From Hydrogenophaga intermedia (GTDB lineage Bacteria; Pseudomonadota; Gammaproteobacteria; Burkholderiales; Burkholderiaceae_C): a stretch of 53,491 nt of DNA. Below are positions 52,145 through 53,491 of this stretch, one piece after another. Below the pieces are notes generated by a model that ran no database searches, was not told the DNA's origin, and was given only the letters and a program-made list of their open reading frames with translations. The translations under genes and the position numbers were made by a program. The stretch spans positions 1 through 53,491 of the forward strand of contig NZ_CCAE010000032.1 in assembly GCF_000723405.1 (NCBI RefSeq). The letters run 5' to 3'. Position 1 is the first letter of the stretch. Each line of letters starts with the position of its first letter.

Positions 52145-52723
52145 ATGTCGAAGACCTTCAGCGACCGGCGGTGGCGCCTTGTGGCGCTCATTGCCTGTGC
52201 AGGCGCTGCCCTGGCCGCGTGTGCCAACCGGGGCAGCGTGACCACCGAGTCTCGCGCCCCCGCCATTCCCACCGCGGGCCAGATCGACCTGTCCCGTTTC
52301 ATGGGCGATTGGTACGTCATCGCGCACGTGCCCACCTGGCCCGAGCGGGCGGCCTTCAACGCGGTGGAGTCGTATTCGCTGCGCGAGGACGGGCGCATCG
52401 CCACCCGGTTCCGCTACCGCCACGGCGGCTTCAACGCGCCGGTGAACACCATGCACCCCGTGGGCACGGTGCGGCCCGGCACGGGCAACGCGGTGTGGGA
52501 CATGCAGTTCCTGTGGCCCTTTCAGGCCGAGTACGTGATCGCCGAATTGTCGGCCGATGGGCAGCGCACCATCGTCGCGCGCTCCGACCGCGACTACGCC
52601 TGGCTGATGGCGCGCACGCCGCAGATCAGCGATCAGGCCTACGAAGAGGCCATGGCGAGCCTGCGCGCGCTGGGCTACGACATGGACAAGGTGCGGCGCG
52701 TGCCGCAGCGCTGGCCGGAATAG
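52145..52723 (+). CDS. Outer-membrane lipocalin (Blc-like lipoprotein)
   Basis: A 192-residue lipocalin. The signal peptide ends in the lipobox LAAC with Cys26. The first lipocalin signature is FMGDWYVIAHVPTWPERAAFNAVESYSL (GDW at 54-56). FQAEYVIAELSADG and ARTPQISDQAYEEAM are further family segments. It probably binds lipids or fatty acids at the outer membrane, as E. coli Blc does. It is convergent with the DUF2878 gene. Confidence 0.92.
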   Translation: MSKTFSDRRWRLVALIACAGAALAACANRGSVTTESRAPAIPTAGQIDLSRFMGDWYVIAHVPTWPERAAFNAVESYSLREDGRIATRFRYRHGGFNAPVNTMHPVGTVRPGTGNAVWDMQFLWPFQAEYVIAELSADGQRTIVARSDRDYAWLMARTPQISDQAYEEAMASLRALGYDMDKVRRVPQRWPE

Positions 52724-52769
52724 GGCGCGCGCGGCGTACCCAGCACGCAGGCGTCCGCGCGGCCGTGGT

Positions 52770-53339
52770 TCACCGGGAGAGGGCCGCCGGCCCGGGCGTG
52801 CCCACGCCGTCGAGCGCCCGGGCGCACAGACACACGACTGGTAGCGCGATGGCCCACGCCAGCGACAGGCAGGCCAGGGCAGGCACCGGCTCCAGCAGCG
52901 TGGCGGCCCCCAGTCGGGTGCCGGAGTAAAAGGCCAGCGGGCCGGCCACTGCGCCGATCAGCGCGGCCAGCAGCGGCCTGCCGTGCAGCCAGCGCAAGGT
53001 GACGTTGAGCGAGGTGGCGAAGACGGCCCACAGGGCGGTCATCCACAAGGGCGGCGCGGCGGCGCTCCACTGCCCACTCGTGTAAGCCAGCACGCCTTGC
53101 CCCAGCACCAGCGTGTCAGCCACCATCCCCAGCGCGGCCACGGCGGCGATCAACAAGGCCTCCGGGCCTGGCCGCGGAGCCAGGTGCAGGTGCCATAGCA
53201 CCACCGCCAGAGCGGGCACGGCCCCCCAGGCGGGCAGGCCGTGGGCCGCTCCCAGCACCGCGGCGAACCAGGCGATCTGCGTGAACAGGACGTTGCCGAA
53301 TTGCCAGCGGCGGCTGGGTGATGGGTCGTTGGCGTGCAT
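52770..53339 (-). CDS. DUF2878 domain-containing membrane protein
   Basis: A 189-residue membrane protein with about six hydrophobic segments. The N-terminus FGNVLFTQIAWFAAVLGAAHGLPAWG, GMVADTLVLGQGVL and PPLWMTALWAVFATSLNVTLRWLHGRP are the conserved parts of DUF2878. The function is unknown; the family is often found near lipid-modifying genes, and here it is next to a lipocalin. ATG 53339 is taken; a GTG at 53342 is equally possible. Confidence 0.87.
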   Translation of the reverse strand: MHANDPSPSRRWQFGNVLFTQIAWFAAVLGAAHGLPAWGAVPALAVVLWHLHLAPRPGPEALLIAAVAALGMVADTLVLGQGVLAYTSGQWSAAAPPLWMTALWAVFATSLNVTLRWLHGRPLLAALIGAVAGPLAFYSGTRLGAATLLEPVPALACLSLAWAIALPVVCLCARALDGVGTPGPAALSR

Positions 53340-53369
53340 CACCTTTGTACGGGGTGGACGGCGAACCGG

Positions 53370-53491
53370 ATGAGTCCTGCGCCATTGACCCCGGGCGCGC
53401 CGCTTGCTCCGGACTTCTGGTCCTACACTTTGGCCCGCCGCACCCGCGGCAGCGGCCCCCGCTCCCCTGACCCTCCCGCCCCTCGGCCACC
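53370..53491 (+). CDS. Possible 5' end of a gene running off the window
   Basis: From ATG 53370 the frame stays open to the window end, encoding about 40 residues that start MSPAPLTPGAPLAPDFWSYT and become Pro/Arg-rich. It diverges from the DUF2878 gene. There is no convincing ribosome-binding site and no recognisable domain. It could equally be non-coding sequence. Confidence 0.2.
   Translation, partial: MSPAPLTPGAPLAPDFWSYTLARRTRGSGPRSPDPPAPRP

Overview
The window is high-GC DNA whose proteins look like Comamonadaceae (Burkholderiales, Betaproteobacteria; Hydrogenophaga/Acidovorax-like). The clues are a stand-alone RnfB-type ferredoxin next to an intracellular PHA depolymerase, an exosortase-A-type exopolysaccharide locus, the smpB/ratA/rnfH block, and a DUF4124 gene beside guaB. 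That placement rests on protein-level recognition and no database search was run. I saw no rRNA, tRNA, CRISPR array, integrase or transposase gene.

Layout. (1) 1-4571: a truncated sensory Cache fragment, then phaZ-rnfB (minus strand, ATGA overlap), a LigB-type dioxygenase (plus) and an aromatic/aspartate aminotransferase (minus). The last two share a bidirectional terminator. (2) 4572-27164: a large exopolysaccharide locus. Sixteen plus-strand genes in a row, many overlapping, encode an export lipoprotein, chain-length determinant, tyrosine autokinase, outer-membrane barrel, ATPase, deacetylase, FemAB protein, glycosyltransferases, an amidotransferase, a GT39-type membrane protein and an O-antigen-ligase/polymerase. 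A minus-strand flippase and plus-strand cupin and acyltransferase genes follow. The accessory proteins are those normally found with exosortase A (XrtA/EpsH), but no exosortase, PEP-CTERM protein or initiating sugar-phosphate transferase is present. (3) 27202-33898: uvrC, a YqhA-like membrane protein, acs, and a lipoprotein / ECF sigma / anti-sigma operon. (4) 34001-35584: a two-gene operon that is the most striking item here. It encodes a 375-residue protein with a disordered Ser/Pro/Thr-rich N-terminus and a C-terminal domain resembling eukaryotic RasGAP, followed 6 bases later by a CesT-family type III secretion chaperone. No secretion apparatus is in the window, so this looks like an orphan effector/chaperone pair. 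(5) 35704-39232: smpB, ratA, rnfH, a DUF4124 gene and guaB.

(6) 39306-48730: about 9.5 kb lying between guaB and guaA. It holds a tightly packed minus-strand catabolic operon behind a LysR regulator: AtzD/barbiturase-type ring-opening amidohydrolase, amidase, FAD monooxygenase, VOC protein, a NitT/TauT-type ABC importer and an AtzH-like protein. This suggests uptake, hydroxylation and hydrolytic opening of an N-heterocycle, with the substrate unknown. A Phd/PIN toxin-antitoxin pair with a degraded PIN active site and a 273-bp MITE-like element follow. (7) 48748-53491: guaA, a hipBA-type pair with a large palindromic operator ending at the hipB start codon, a lipocalin and a DUF2878 membrane protein. 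No stretch over 300 bases lacks a gene or a described element.
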